64,000 bases of DNA, from NCBI GenBank assembly GCA_030522415.1, contig CM060108.1, forward strand, positions 39,237,756 through 39,301,755, in the 5' to 3' direction. The DNA is from Channallabes apus. Taxonomy: Eukaryota > Chordata > Actinopteri > Siluriformes > Clariidae. Positions 33,037 through 43,468 of this stretch are shown one piece after another (position 1 is the stretch's first letter; each line of letters opens with the position of its first letter). Made by a program: the position numbers and the translations under genes. The notes under the pieces are model-generated. The model saw only the letters and a program-made list of their open reading frames with translations, was not told where the DNA came from and searched no databases.

Positions 33037-34149
33037 CACAATTCAACAAATACAATACTGTTACTATACAGTAAGGCCAGGTAAAAACAGTGCTCGAACA
33101 TGATGCCCCCCTCCCCCACCCCGTGTTGTCTGGTCTAGAACGGCGCTGCCTCTGACCGTCTTTTGTCTTGTAAATGAGTATTCTCACTCACCTTCCAATC
33201 CCCCCAGCGCACACACTCTGTTTGTACTGTAAACTGTACTGTAACTGTGTTTGCTAGGGCACTTGGTTATACACAGTACTTTAATGTATGGAACACTTAC
33301 TTAACTTACTGGTTTGGTTTAAACATCGCTTATTACCTTATTCAGCAAAATAAATTCATTATTAACGTATTGAAGTATTTTAGTTAAGGACAAAAACTGT
33401 GCTTGTGTTTAGAACTGCTGAACAGCCGAAAACACACACACACCCATCCCCCCGCCAAAAACACACACAGAGCAATTAACACCATGTCCTACTCAGGAGT
33501 GGAAGGTGAGAAACCTCAATGGAGAATACCAAGTTTGTCGTTGCTCTTTTGGAGTTCTTAAAACCCAAAACATTTATTTATACTGAGAAAAAATTATTAT
33601 GGGTCACATAATCACAAACACAAATACATATGATCAAGTGTTTAACTGGTTTCATTTGTTTCTATGATCAATAATTATTATTATTATTATTTTCAGCCCA
33701 ACTCTTTGACTATTTAAAACAAAGTTGTGTCCCATTTTTTGCCCATTGAAGTTGTTGGTTCAACTAAACAATTTTTAAATACCCAAACAAACCCCCAAAA
33801 TTAAAACACGCAAAACATGACTTTAACAATTCAATTTATTCTTCCAAAACTAGTCAAAGTTAAAACAGTAATTTATATAAAACAGATGAATACATGTTGT
33901 CTTTTTGCTTAAAGTTCATTACACTACCCGGATACACCAGCTGCTTATAAGTCTCTATCTATAGTCCTTTTACATTAAAATATTAATTTTTCAAATATCA
34001 AAACTATTAAACATGGAACAGTTGAAGTCTTTGTTTCCCCCAAAGTACTGTATCAGACATTTTGCAGTTCTATGTTCAGAATATACAGTAGACCTGACCA
34101 AACATCATTCTAAAGCTGTCGGACTGTGACGTCATCCCTCCTACAGCTC
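33037..34149. other. AT-rich non-coding cargo
   Basis: No coding sequence recognised. A CA/C-rich patch lies at 33428-33472. Confidence 0.45.
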
Positions 34150-35281
34150 CCTCAACAGCTTGTTCAGGCTCCTCCAGTCCTGTAGCTCCAAAAGTCCAGC
34201 CGTCAGCCGTCTGACCCCCCCAATCCTCCACAGCGGAGCTCTGCTTAAAGACAACAGGAGAATTTAGTCAAGACAAAGACAAATAAACTTCACAGAACAT
34301 ATAGTTCTAATAAAAATAAAATATATTAATAAACCTATTTACCACAGAGTGTGTAAAATACTGTTTTGGGGATTCTGTAATGTAAATAAACTGCCTGTGC
34401 TAATGTTAACCAGTGAACAGTGTTAGTGTTAACCAGTGAACAGTGCTAATGTTAACCAGTGAACAGTGTTAGTGTTAACCAGTGACTGTCTGTATTATCG
34501 TCTGCATTAAATTAACCCAGACTTTACTTAATGCGCTTCTCATACAAATAAGTTAAGCGATATAACACTCGTATATGAGCATTAGTTCATCCCTGAAGCC
34601 AAACTATAACTTACTGAAGCCCCTCACACACACACACCTCCCCCTCCTCCTCCTTAACTGATAAACACTTCAGTGTTGTTATTCAGCTCTTTAACTAAGC
34701 GCTCGCGCTACCGCGGAAAGTCCCGGACAAAGTGTATAAAATATAAACCGGGTTATGAGCGTTACTAGCTCCTGTACAGCTCCCCTCAGTCTGTGTCCCT
34801 CATCAACTGCATCACATTATATTACAGTCACAGAAATAACCTGCAGATTAACTCTTAACCAAAGAATAAATAACCGCTGAATTTATCCAGACAACACGCG
34901 GTGAGATTCTCTCAGTATTTACAGAGAACACAAACACTCTTCATCGGGTAGTGCAGCTCTTGTAATAGGGACATTAATAGTATTGTCGAAGCTTGAGCAT
35001 GTTTTTGAGTTAAAGTGGAGTGACATTGTGAGTGTGTGACACTGACAGTAAGCTGTAATATTAACTCCAGACTTGGTAAACAGATCATTAAGTTCACTAA
35101 AGTCACATCTGACCGCTGCTGGTGCTGCCAGTGATATTTAAAACAGCCAATAAAAAACTAAACTGGGAAATAAACTGTAAACTACCCCAAACACATTTTA
35201 TAAAATAAAACATCACTTACCACGAATAGTCCGTTAAGCCGCCATCTTCATCTCTGTAGTTTGGTAGCGTCAGTTCGGCGG
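34150..35281 (-). other. Promoter and two candidate exons captured in the 4.8-kb transposon
   Basis: On the minus strand the order is a GC-box-rich stretch (CCCGCCTCCACCCCCGCC, 35296-35279), a YY1-type start motif AAGATGGCGGC (about 35246-35236), and a donor CGTG|GTAAGTGA near 35221. About 970 bp later there is an acceptor (gttgtctttaagcag) near 34242. The segment behind it is GC-richer than its surroundings and open in two frames. One reads LWRIGGVRRLTAGLLELQDW and on to a TAG at about 34150. The layout is that of a small housekeeping-type gene. I do not recognise the product. Capture by the transposon is inferred from the position between the inverted repeats. Confidence 0.4.
34398..34485. 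repeat. 23-bp tandem repeat, about 3.8 copies
   Basis: Units alternate between 'tgctaatgttaaccagtgaa' and 'tgttagtgttaaccagtgaa' plus 'cag', so a two-unit (46-bp) block was itself duplicated. Confidence 0.92.
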
Positions 35282-35541
35282 GGGTGGAGGCGGGTTGTTA
35301 AAATCACGTGATTGCAACTCAGCGCAGCTGGCTTGTTTTAATGTGTTCTTGAGAACGAAGCGCCATCTAGTGGTGGCACCAGGTAAATGAATAAATAGGG
35401 CTTGAATGGGCGTGTTTACTGTGAAATCTTGACACGCCTTTCGGCCAGAAAAGGGAGGGGGGATTACGGCGTGCAAAGGCCATTCACACGCCATTCACAC
35501 TTCAGCCACACTGTCGCGGCTATTTGGTGTGGCTCCCACTG

Positions 35542-36070
35542 TAGTGGCGTAGGTCAGATGCTATTGCCCTCTCCTATGAGGCGCGTGGGCTCACTTCGCC
35601 TCTAGGAATCAGGGCTCATTCAACCAGGGGATCGCCTCAGCTATTGGATTAGCAAGAGGGATTCCCCTGCAACAAGTGTGTGCCAAGCAGGTAGACCCAG
35701 TCCACTGCCAAAATGTTTCAGTGCTGGAGCTTCTGCAGTAAAAGCTTGTCCTTGGGCTTGTGCCCTAGTACCCTCAGGATTTTCTTAGCTGCATTGTTTG
35801 AAGCCTTCTGTCCTCCGCCTTTTACAGCTTCGGAGCAGGAGAAACTTCACTTACTATCCAGTATGTGCTCTTCAGATTCACGTCCACCGCATCAGCTAGT
35901 GGCGTAAGTCAGAGCGCCACTATACTGGGTGAGAGATGCATATTGCCCTCTCCTATGAGGCGCGTGGGTTCACTTCGCCTCTGGGAAGCAGGGCTCACCC
36001 AACCAGGGTGATCATCCCAGTCTCACCAGCAGGAGGTATCCCCTGCAGTAATTGTGTGGCGCGAAGGGTT
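35542..36070 (+). pseudogene. DIRS recombinase tandem units 3 (remainder) and 4
   Basis: It resumes directly at the TA after the 4.8-kb transposon with 'gtggcgtaggtcag' and again encodes ALSYEARG and SPLGSRAH-type recombinase motifs twice (35544-35874 and 35875-36070). The units are more deleted than units 1 and 2. Confidence 0.75.
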
Positions 36071-36234
36071 GGTTCCTCCCCGCACACATTTCTTACATTT
36101 ATAAATCTGGATGTTCATGCTACTCCGGGCTCACTGCCCCCGAGTTAGCTGCCCAGGCATAGCTCTGAGACCTTCTTGGCTTTGTGCGCACACGCTACAC
36201 AACCTTGGGGTCCAGACACCTGTAGTGCGGCGGC

Positions 36235-36613
36235 ATTGGTATTCTCGTTCCCATAGCGTTTTCACGCAGCATCGAGTGTAGCCTTGCTAGGGAACATCTC
36301 GGGTTACATTTCTGTAACCCTGTTCCCTGAAAGGCGGGAACGAGATGCTGCGTCGCAATGCCGCACTACCACGTGACCGGACGGCTGTTCAGACAAATTA
36401 ATCTGAGGTCGTTGCCGGCTCACCTGTTTTTATAACCTCCACCTACATCTAATCAGATGACGTCACCTGTCGAGGTTATATATAGCCAAAAACTTTGGCG
36501 TGTTTTCACAGCATGCTTCAACGACCGGCAACGCGACAAACTGGTTCCCATAGCGTTTTCACGCAGCATCTTGTTCCCGCCTTTCAGGGAACAGGGTTAC
36601 AGAAATGTAACCC
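36235..36613 (+). repeat. DIRS right terminal repeats
   Basis: It contains the inverted partner of the left end (36391-36570). Two inverted 52-bp blocks (36301-36352 and 36561-36613) include the small palindrome GGGTTACATTTCTGTAACCC. A further inverted match to the left end ('tgttccctagcaaggctaca') lies at 36250-36300. Confidence 0.85.
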
Positions 36614-36872
36614 GAGACGTTTTTAGACTCCACTTCATTTGGAGAGATACTTACACCTTTGCTTTAACATACAACATCAGTGGTGAAGACTTTATATTGA
36701 TAGTGAAAATATAAAAAAAACTACTAATAATAGTCTAAGGCATGTGTTTCTACCTGCATTATCTCTCTCTCTCTCTCTCTCTGTCTGAAGTGTGATTGGT
36801 GTTAAAGCTTCACTACTTCCTCTGTTCTTAAACATTGACGTTACTCATTCAGTCATTCTTCAGTAGGACAGG
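36614..36872 (+). promoter_or_regulatory. Probable receptor-gene 5' flank
   Basis: A TC repeat (36762-36782), then 'gcttcactacttcctctgtt' with an ETS-like TTCCTC, and the leader up to the ATG at 36873. No clear TATA box. Confidence 0.35.
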
Positions 36873-36903
36873 ATGGAGCTCCGTCCACTCTGTGTGATGC
36901 TCT
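36873..36903 (+). CDS. Ig-type receptor, signal-peptide exon 1
   Basis: The ATG opens MELRPLCVML and the exon ends at a perfect donor (CT|GTGAGT). Joined in phase with 38180-38212 it yields a 21-residue hydrophobic leader with a split exon structure, as in fish Fc-receptor-like and other Ig-superfamily receptors. The receptor would be a cell-surface protein. The following Ig-domain exons are not present nearby: the downstream 20 kb is transposons, and the only Ig-like exon pieces are at 58.9-59.2 kb. The gene may therefore be broken, or spread across a very long intron. Confidence 0.65.
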
Positions 36904-37489
36904 GTGAGTAAATGTTCTCTGTGTGTCTTCATTACAGTAATTGGTGATGATTTAAGTTTATAATTAACAAGATAAGAGTCCTGATATCAGTTTCTGCATA
37001 ATTATTTCATTTGCATGTAGTTCAAGTTTAATTCTGAATTAAAAGTGAACAGTACATTCTGTCTATTTTTTGTTTGTTTATAATTTATTTAACATTTGTT
37101 TCATGATATTTTCTGTACTTGTAACATCTGTAAAGTGATAAAGCTCCTCTTGTAGATTCACTATAAAACTCTGCAGGACTGACATGAGGTAAGACACGTT
37201 ATATAGTAGAGTATAGGGTGTTGTAACACCAAGCAATTTGTATTACACCACCACGCTTTTGAATTCTGAATGGTGATTGGTCAGAAGATGTTGACAAATT
37301 TTCTGGTGCTGGTTGCAGGATAAAGCACCAAATTTATATAGTTGTTATATTTTATCATGTCTTTATACAGTGACTTGTATTGGGACTTGTATAGGGAGAA
37401 AAAGTTACTTTACATTTATGGAGTGTCGAGGTTCAGTGCTTCATAATGATCAGCACTTTTTCCATTGTTGTAAAGACTTTAGGTGAAAC

Positions 37490-37741
37490 AGTGACTTAGT
37501 GGTTCGCACTGTCACTTTGCACCTCCAGGGTCTGAGTTCGATTCCCACATCGGGTCCGTGTGTATGGAGTTTGCATATTCTCTCCATTGCTTTGTGTGTT
37601 TTCTCCCACTTTCCAACAATATAAAGATTAGGCTAATAATCAGGTTTATCCTGCCTTGTGCCCTAAGTCTCCTGGGATAGGCTCCAAGCCCCCGAGACCC
37701 CGTATACAGGATAAAGCGCTATAGATGGTGAGTGAGTGAGA
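37490..37741 (+). repeat. Dispersed tRNA-like repeat, near full length
   Basis: The head 'agtggttcgcactgtcactt', the B-box-like 'gttcgattccc', the body 'tttgcatattctctcca' and the 3' part 'cctgggataggctccaagcc', ending in GAGT repeats. This is the reference copy for fragments at 1645, 6404, 20644, 25720 and 55222. It lies in the intron between the two leader exons. Confidence 0.8.
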
Positions 37742-38179
37742 TGTAGATTAAGACAGATTGTTCTTTGGAGTTCTTCAGTAACATGACGACATTTTGCTTC
37801 TGTAATTTTTTTTTTTACTTCAAGTGTGAAAAACAGATAGTATTAAAGGGAAACAAATACATTTTGTTCCTATGATGTTAGTGACAGAAAACTTATGGTT
37901 GTTTCTTGTGGTTGTCACACAACATGACTATAAATGGCAAAAAATATGTCAAGTTCATTACTAAAACTAAAGCATTGTAACTGTTGGCATATTGCAGACT
38001 TCAGTACGCTCTTATTGGACTTAGTTATTAATATTTGGAATGGTTACAGTTAATTGACTTGACATGAGGCCACATCACACCCTGCTGTTGGTGGATTATT
38101 TTCTTACAATACCAAGCCTTCCCAAATGTTTACCATATACATAATATTTAATTTTTTCTCTTTCTCTTCCTACCTTTAG

Positions 38180-38212
38180 TGCTGATGGGACTCATCCACT
38201 GCATTCTAACAG
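38180..38212 (+). CDS. Ig-type receptor, signal-peptide exon 2
   Basis: 33 nt between a strong acceptor (ctcttcctacctttag) and the donor CAG|GTGATT. It continues the leader as LLMGLIHCILT, ending in small residues suited to signal-peptidase cleavage, and leaves one base over (phase 1), the usual phase entering an Ig V-type exon. Confidence 0.65.
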
Positions 38213-38613
38213 GTGATTCTTGCATTTATTTATTTTTTTGCCTTTAATATATGTGAAACTCTGTCCAGTGATGATTAAGACAAGTCACTAAAATTATTAA
38301 AATCAGAGGTAATAATGTCTTTTGAAAATGTGTTTTGAAATACACGCATACACACGGAGAGCCACCAATCTGTAACACATGGTACTGTATATTTGTCTCT
38401 GGAATTTTTTCAGCATTTATTTATTTTTTCATTTTTTTATTTATTCACTATAACAGTTGTTGTAATAGGACTGAGTTTTATTTGCAAGTTGTAGCAGTGA
38501 ACACAGTTTTCTAGTTCGAGTTGTGCATACAGTGATGCATTTGTGTGTGCGCATCCATGCATGTGTGTGTGCTTCTTTTTACTTGGGACGAGGACTTGAC
38601 TGTACACCGCACT
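38213..38613. other. Intron-like non-coding DNA
   Basis: AT-rich; no Ig exon follows the leader here. Confidence 0.5.
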
Positions 38614-39228
38614 GGGGTGCGTTTCCCGTACAACTATGTAGCTCTTTGCTTAACCACCATAGTGCGATGCAACGTTGAAGAAACTAACTAACTAGTCACA
38701 AGTGTTTCCCAAAACCATAGTACCTGAGTCGCACTTCCATGGTTAGAACTATGTTGGTTTAATCTGTCGTTCTTATTCTTCTTCGATACAATGGCGGAGT
38801 AGTGCCATAGGCACATATCGCCCCCTACTGTAAAGTGTGTTTATTTTTTTCTCTCTCTCTTCGGCTCGCATTCAATGCGCTTTCGCAGTGACATAACGTA
38901 GAAGTGGTGTAATAATGTCACAAACGCAACATTTTTCATTTTTCAATATTTCATTTGAACTCATTTTTTATTTGGTATTGATACATCAGTACAATTAAAA
39001 TAAAAAGAAATGATTGGTTTTGAAAATGCTGGGATTGTGTTGTGAACACCTGTTTTGCTCAATATAATTTCCTATATAAGTCTCTTTACATACAGCCATG
39101 GTTTGATGAGAGTTGACGTGAAAAAAATGACACGAAAACCACAATAAAAAAAAAGAGCTGTCAGTTCTTTTGGAGGAGGTGGGAAACAATCAAATCTTGC
39201 TTTTCTCCAAATTAAAAAACACAGTTAC

Positions 39229-39627
39229 AAATTCGGACAAAAAAATTTGAATGAAATCGCACAAAAAATTATGCTTCTGGGAAAGGGTATGAGAGAAGCC
39301 CAGAGGAAGTCAGAAACAAGTGGAGGGACTTTGCAAGTGTGACCAAACAAGCAAGTCCAGTGGTGGCCTGAAACTGAATCCCTACAAAAGCTGCTATGTA
39401 CAGTAATTGCAGTTACTGCAATTCTCCACAACATTGCAGTCAAGGAAAATGTCCTGCTTTGTGATGAGGAAGAGGGGGGTCTTTCTGATGCTGCTGTGGA
39501 TGAGGAAGATTACTCTTCTGATGAGGATGATGATGATAATGATGATCCTTCGAACACACATCAAGGCAGAATGCATCCTGCAGGAGCAGAAGTCAGACAA
39601 CTGTTAATTCAGAATATGTTTGCTTAG
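39229..39627 (+). pseudogene. Harbinger Myb-like and nuclease remnants joined
   Basis: The first part contains EEVRNKWRDFASVTK, the Myb/SANT-like DNA-binding helix of the Harbinger accessory protein. After stops, another frame shows VIAVTAILHNIAVKENVLL, the end of the HARBI1-type nuclease around its last conserved helix. An acidic stretch (DDDDNDDP) and VRQLLIQNMFA with a stop at 39627 follow. Autonomous elements encode the two proteins separately; here about 30 bp separates them, so a large deletion removed the rest. The final acidic-to-stop segment is open. Confidence 0.65.
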
Positions 39628-39766
39628 TTATTTTTTTTTACAGTTTGGATCCTGTATTTTTTTATTTTAATGAATCTCGAATGAACTTGTGTTAATAAAT
39701 ATTTTGTTTATTTGGCTAAATGGTTTCCCCCTGCGCATGTACTTTAAATAATCTTACAAACAAGTA

Positions 39767-39770
<4 letters not shown>

Positions 39771-39857
<87 letters not shown>
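39771..39857. repeat. (TA)n, poly-T and (ATT)n compound microsatellite
   Basis: TA at 39771-39804, T run to about 39820, then about 11 ATT triplets. Confidence 0.95.
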
Positions 39858-39858
<1 letters not shown>

Positions 39859-39895
39859 ATAAACCTATGAATAGTCCATATCCTACTTCTCAGAA

Positions 39896-39962
39896 GGGCA
39901 CTGGTGGCTCAGTGTTCCGCCTGTCGTGTGGATGGCTCGGGTTCGATTCCCAGCCAGTGCCC
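39896..39962 (+). tRNA. tRNA-like sequence, 67 nt, perfect acceptor pairing
   Basis: GGGCACTGG at the 5' end pairs perfectly with CCAGTGCCC at the 3' end. TGGCTCAGTGTTCC resembles a D-arm/A-box and GGGTTCGATTCCC is a T arm with B-box. At 67 nt it is short for a tRNA and the anticodon arm is not well formed, so a tRNA-derived SINE head or pseudogene is more likely than a functional tRNA. Confidence 0.5.
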
Positions 39963-40674
39963 AAACCCCAGTTTGTTGATTTATTTGTGTACATTCATTG
40001 AATATATATTGAGTAATATTTTAAATAGGCTTACACTATGGTAGTGTATAAGTTTTACAATTTCTTAGTGCTTAACACTTTGTGCACTGTATATGTTGAA
40101 TACGTGAACAGTACAGATAACATTCATTATAAGTGAAAACCTCTAACATACTGCTACAAATATTGTTATGAGACATTTCTCTTTGGGTATGTTTAAAGAT
40201 ACTCACTTAAAAACTCACCTTTTCTTCGCACAAACGAAACCAAGGCTGTGTTCCAACCGGCATAAATAATGCTTCTGTAGGGCACTTCGAAGGGAGAATA
40301 ATTGCGATGGTACCGCTGTTATATCGTTTAAAGTGAATTTGTAATCAAAATAACCGAAAAATTAATAACCTAATATCTGAGCACCAAAACATTAAGTTTT
40401 CCAAATCGCTCAAAGTGGTTGGGAAATTGTTTAGAAACTACTAGGGCGTAGGGTCGTTAACTGTGAATAGAACACACCCAGCCGCGGTGAGTAACTCTGC
40501 TTCTAACCACAGGTCGAAGGCTGTAGTTCCAACCACGTAAGTTTGCGACGCTGTTTGCGAATGTTCGTTTGAACTATGGTTTCGGGAAACACCTACAGTA
40601 GTTGTTGAACTATGTTGGTAACGACGGAACTTGCGACCATAGTTGGCTAACGATGCTTTTGGGAAACGCAGCCC

Positions 40675-41899
40675 TGATAGGGATTCACTATCTCATCCTA
40701 ACCAACAGCTACAGCTAAACATGAAGGTTTGGTAAATCCATCAACTCCTTTGTATGGTGATGATCCTGTGTTGTGGACTAACGTCATTTTCTTTATTCAG
40801 TCTTATTGTTAGTTCTGTATAAAACCAAAAATTAAGAAGTGTTGTTCATGCTGATGTTCCCAGCAGATGGAAAAGGGAAAACAAAAACAAAACCCTTTAT
40901 TTGTACACAGAAATGAATCCTTGCTGAGTCTGACCCACACCTCAGGATCAGGAGGATGTCAACCACATGATTAGAAATTCTCTACTGCATCACAATATGA
41001 AGTGCATCTAGAATATCAGGAAACAGTTAATGGTCTTTTATCATTTCATTTAAAAAGTCTTCTATAAAACTCTCCTATATTCTAGATTCAGTACATGTAA
41101 AGTGAAATATTGTTTTATTTAAATTTTTTAATGTATCATCAACTCAATCATAAATAAATGTTTATTTCTGCTCTAAGTCTCGGTTGAGGCTCCTTTAGCA
41201 TGAGTTACTTCTAAATGTTGGAGGTGATCAGAGATCAGAAATCAAACACAATAATATATTGTCTGGAAACCATTTCGTGGTAGTTTGGCCCTATGGGCAG
41301 ATGCTAAGTCCTACAGTACTAGAGAAAAACATTGCCATCTCCATAAAGCTTGTCAGCAGACAGAAACACTACTGTAAGTGCTCTAAAATCTCCTGGCAGA
41401 TGGCTGTGTTGACTTTGACTCGATAAAACACAATGTAGTAGACGACATGGCACCACAAAACATCACCAACTGTGGGGAAATTCACATTGGACTTCAAAAG
41501 ACCTGAATTTTGTGCCTCTCCACTCATCCAGATTTCAGTACCTTGGGTTAGGGATAGTTATTTTCAAATGAACTTCAAATTTACTTTCATCTGAATGGTT
41601 CAGGAGAGGCTTGGTATTAGGAATGCAACAGTTGAAGCTTGTTTCCTGGTTTCAACTGTTGCAACCTGGATTTGGATTTGCATTACCATCCCGTAACTGA
41701 TCTGTGAGCATAAATGCCAACCTTTGAGAAAAGCTTAAAGTGAGATTCTGAAAATACGAGCACTGGTTCTGCACATACATTCACGCCCCATTGTGCATGA
41801 CCAAACGTTTTATTTAACACTACCCTTACACCTGTATAGCGCAGGATTTGCACTTAGCAAATTAGCATTGCAGTGTTAAAGTGAAACAACAGATGCATG
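40675..41899. other. Non-coding DNA, old repeats
   Basis: No gene. The 41220-41690 stretch looks like an old DNA-transposon relic. A small hairpin GCAACAGTTGAA ... TTTCAACTGTTGC lies at 41648-41686. Confidence 0.4.
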
Positions 41900-43468
41900 C
41901 ACTGTAAAAAATAAATCCTGAAAATAGTTGTTGGAAAAAAGAAATATATGTTGGGCTAATATAATGCTGGTGTCAAAAAAGAAAAATATGTTTTCTCAAT
42001 GATTGTATAAATTTCATTACTCAACTACGAAAGTTTCATCAAGGCAACGAGTAAAACTGTGTTCATGAAACATTTAACTGCACACAAACAATTTTATGTT
42101 GGACGAACAAGAGGGACCTCTGCGCATGCGCAAAAGCGTTCTTCCAGAATTTTCGAACTTCCCGCTATTTCCTCCCGAAATGGTGAGTACTTCATGGAAA
42201 CTAACTGTCCTGCAAAGTAATCAGCAATTTTAGCTTTATAACATATATATTATCCAGCAGCAAGCTTTAGAACATTATATTTTCGAGTGTTTATGTATAT
42301 AATTTGGAGTGTTACAGTAGTATCTGGCAATGCACTCGTTTCAGCTCCTAACGCATTTTTTTTTCAGATGGTATGTACATTGACATTAATGTTAATCTAT
42401 GAAACCGCTAAAGTTTACTTACGTTACATACATTTTAATCAGTTTAATGACTGATAATTTCAAAGGCTATTTGAAAAAGACAGCGCGTTAGTGCGCCACT
42501 GAGGGAGCTTAATGTTCTCACTCCTTCATCATTCATTAACCTTATAGTGTCTGAAAACGGTTATAATGGCTAAACGGACATCTTTTGTCTAGGATTTATA
42601 ATGGTTTTGAACTACAAACGGTTACTTAATTAGTTATTCATATATTTTTCTTTTTGTATTTCAGGTATTAGGGAGAATATCTGGGAAACACTGCTTACTG
42701 CATCTGCAAACAATCTTGGAGCTTGGCAAAATTATTTCACAACATTTATTTATTTTTTTTATCTTAAACCATTTATGAGTTAAAGTAAATATTTTATTTT
42801 CAAATAAGCCACTGCACGTTTTTACTGAGAAATATCAGTATGTTTTGTTCTACAAGGCAGAAGTCTATTTTTCCAGTATACTGTTTTGACTGAGTGTGAC
42901 ATTAGTAAGCTTTGTAACATGAATGTTAAGGGCACCGTTTCATTCTTGCATTTTGGAATGTTATTTGCATATTTTGTTATAACAATGCAGCAGTTGTTTA
43001 TTTGTTGAAATACAGTATCTGGATTGCACTTAATCAATGTTGATAGTCTTTAACAGGTGTTTAAAGTTTACATTAAAAAAATATTCAAATTTAGAGGAAT
43101 GTGTCATGTTATTTGAAATGTGGCTACAGTGAATAACCTACTCAAGTAAACTTTAAGATGTAAATTTTATAATTATGCAAGCATAATTTCCAATTCAAAA
43201 TGTACCTTTCAGTCAACTTGGAACATTTAATTGACACAACATTATATTTCAATTTGAGACTGCTTGTTGGCCTAACTAGGCATGTTTATTCAGCATAGAA
43301 CATTTAGTTGACAGAATGTTTTATTTCAATTTGTGTGTACATTTAGAGGTAATCAGCACAGCAAAAACAAAATAGTTTATACAACTTAAATTGAGCCAAC
43401 TAAAAATTTTAGATGCAACAGGTCACTAGAAATTTTTTAGTTGGAGTAGCAAGAATTTTTTTACAGTG
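41900..43468 (+). mobile_element. CACTG-ended transposon, copy A (1569 bp)
   Basis: The ends are CACTGTAAAAAATAAATCCT and, inverted, CACTGTAAAAAAATTCTTGC, flanked by TG on both sides. Copy B is flanked by TA, so a 2-bp duplication is likely. CACTG termini and a 2-bp duplication recall animal CMC/EnSpm (CACTA-like) elements; this is a tentative class. No transposase is present. It carries a conserved promoter-like block (42122-42182) and splice signals. Copies B (47325-54144, inverted) and C (61481-63122) are in this window and look highly similar. Confidence 0.8.
42122..42188 (+). promoter_or_regulatory. Promoter-like block with NRF-1 palindrome, ATG and donor (copy A)
   Basis: GCGCATGCGC (42122-42131) is the NRF-1 consensus. 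CTTCCCGC (about 42158-42165) resembles an E2F site. The ATG (42180-42182) is followed immediately by GTGAGT. An acceptor TTTCAG follows at 42659-42664. Splicing would join the ATG to GTATTAGGGAGAATATCTGG, giving an open frame beginning MVLGRISGKHCLLHLQTILE. The same arrangement is in copies B and C. It may be a captured host promoter and exon, or the element's own promoter. Confidence 0.5.

Larger units (their letters stand above)
30757..35541. mobile_element. 4785-bp inverted-repeat transposon inside DIRS
   Basis: The left end CAGTGGGAGCCACGTCAAAC and the right end (reverse complement CAGTGGGAGCCACACCAAAT) match over about 26 bp with three mismatches. They are flanked by TA on both sides. 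Removing the element restores 'gcatcagctagtggcgtagg', exactly as in DIRS unit 1 at about 29920, so the boundaries are secure. TA duplication and CAGTG ends suggest the Tc1/mariner/pogo group. No transposase is visible. Cargo includes a duplicated 400-bp block, a tRNA-like sequence, tandem repeats and a promoter-exon region at 34.1-35.3 kb. Confidence 0.85.
27300..36613 (+). mobile_element. DIRS-type tyrosine-recombinase retrotransposon, decayed
   Basis: The ends are long inverted repeats (27300-27500 against 36391-36570) with the complex terminal arrangement typical of DIRS elements instead of LTRs. Inside, on the plus strand, are degraded reverse transcriptase, RNase H and tyrosine recombinase regions. 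The recombinase region is present in about four tandem partial copies. A 4785-bp DNA transposon is inserted at 30757-35541. Without it the DIRS part is about 4.5 kb. All frames are broken, and the polymerase YxDD region is not recognisable. Confidence 0.88.
38614..40674 (+). mobile_element. PIF/Harbinger element, internally rearranged
   Basis: The left end GGGGTGCGTTTCCC and the right end GGGAAACGCAGCCC are inverted repeats of the fish Harbinger type. Sub-terminal 'aactatgttgg' and 'accatagtt' motifs occur in both orientations. The expected 3-bp TWA duplication is not evident (ACT against TGA). Inside are remnants of both Harbinger proteins and a tRNA-like sequence. It lies inside the receptor gene region. 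Confidence 0.75.

Noticed and set aside
34398..34485. CRISPR-like or regulatory array
   Set aside because: Head-to-tail 23-bp units with no spacers: an ordinary minisatellite.
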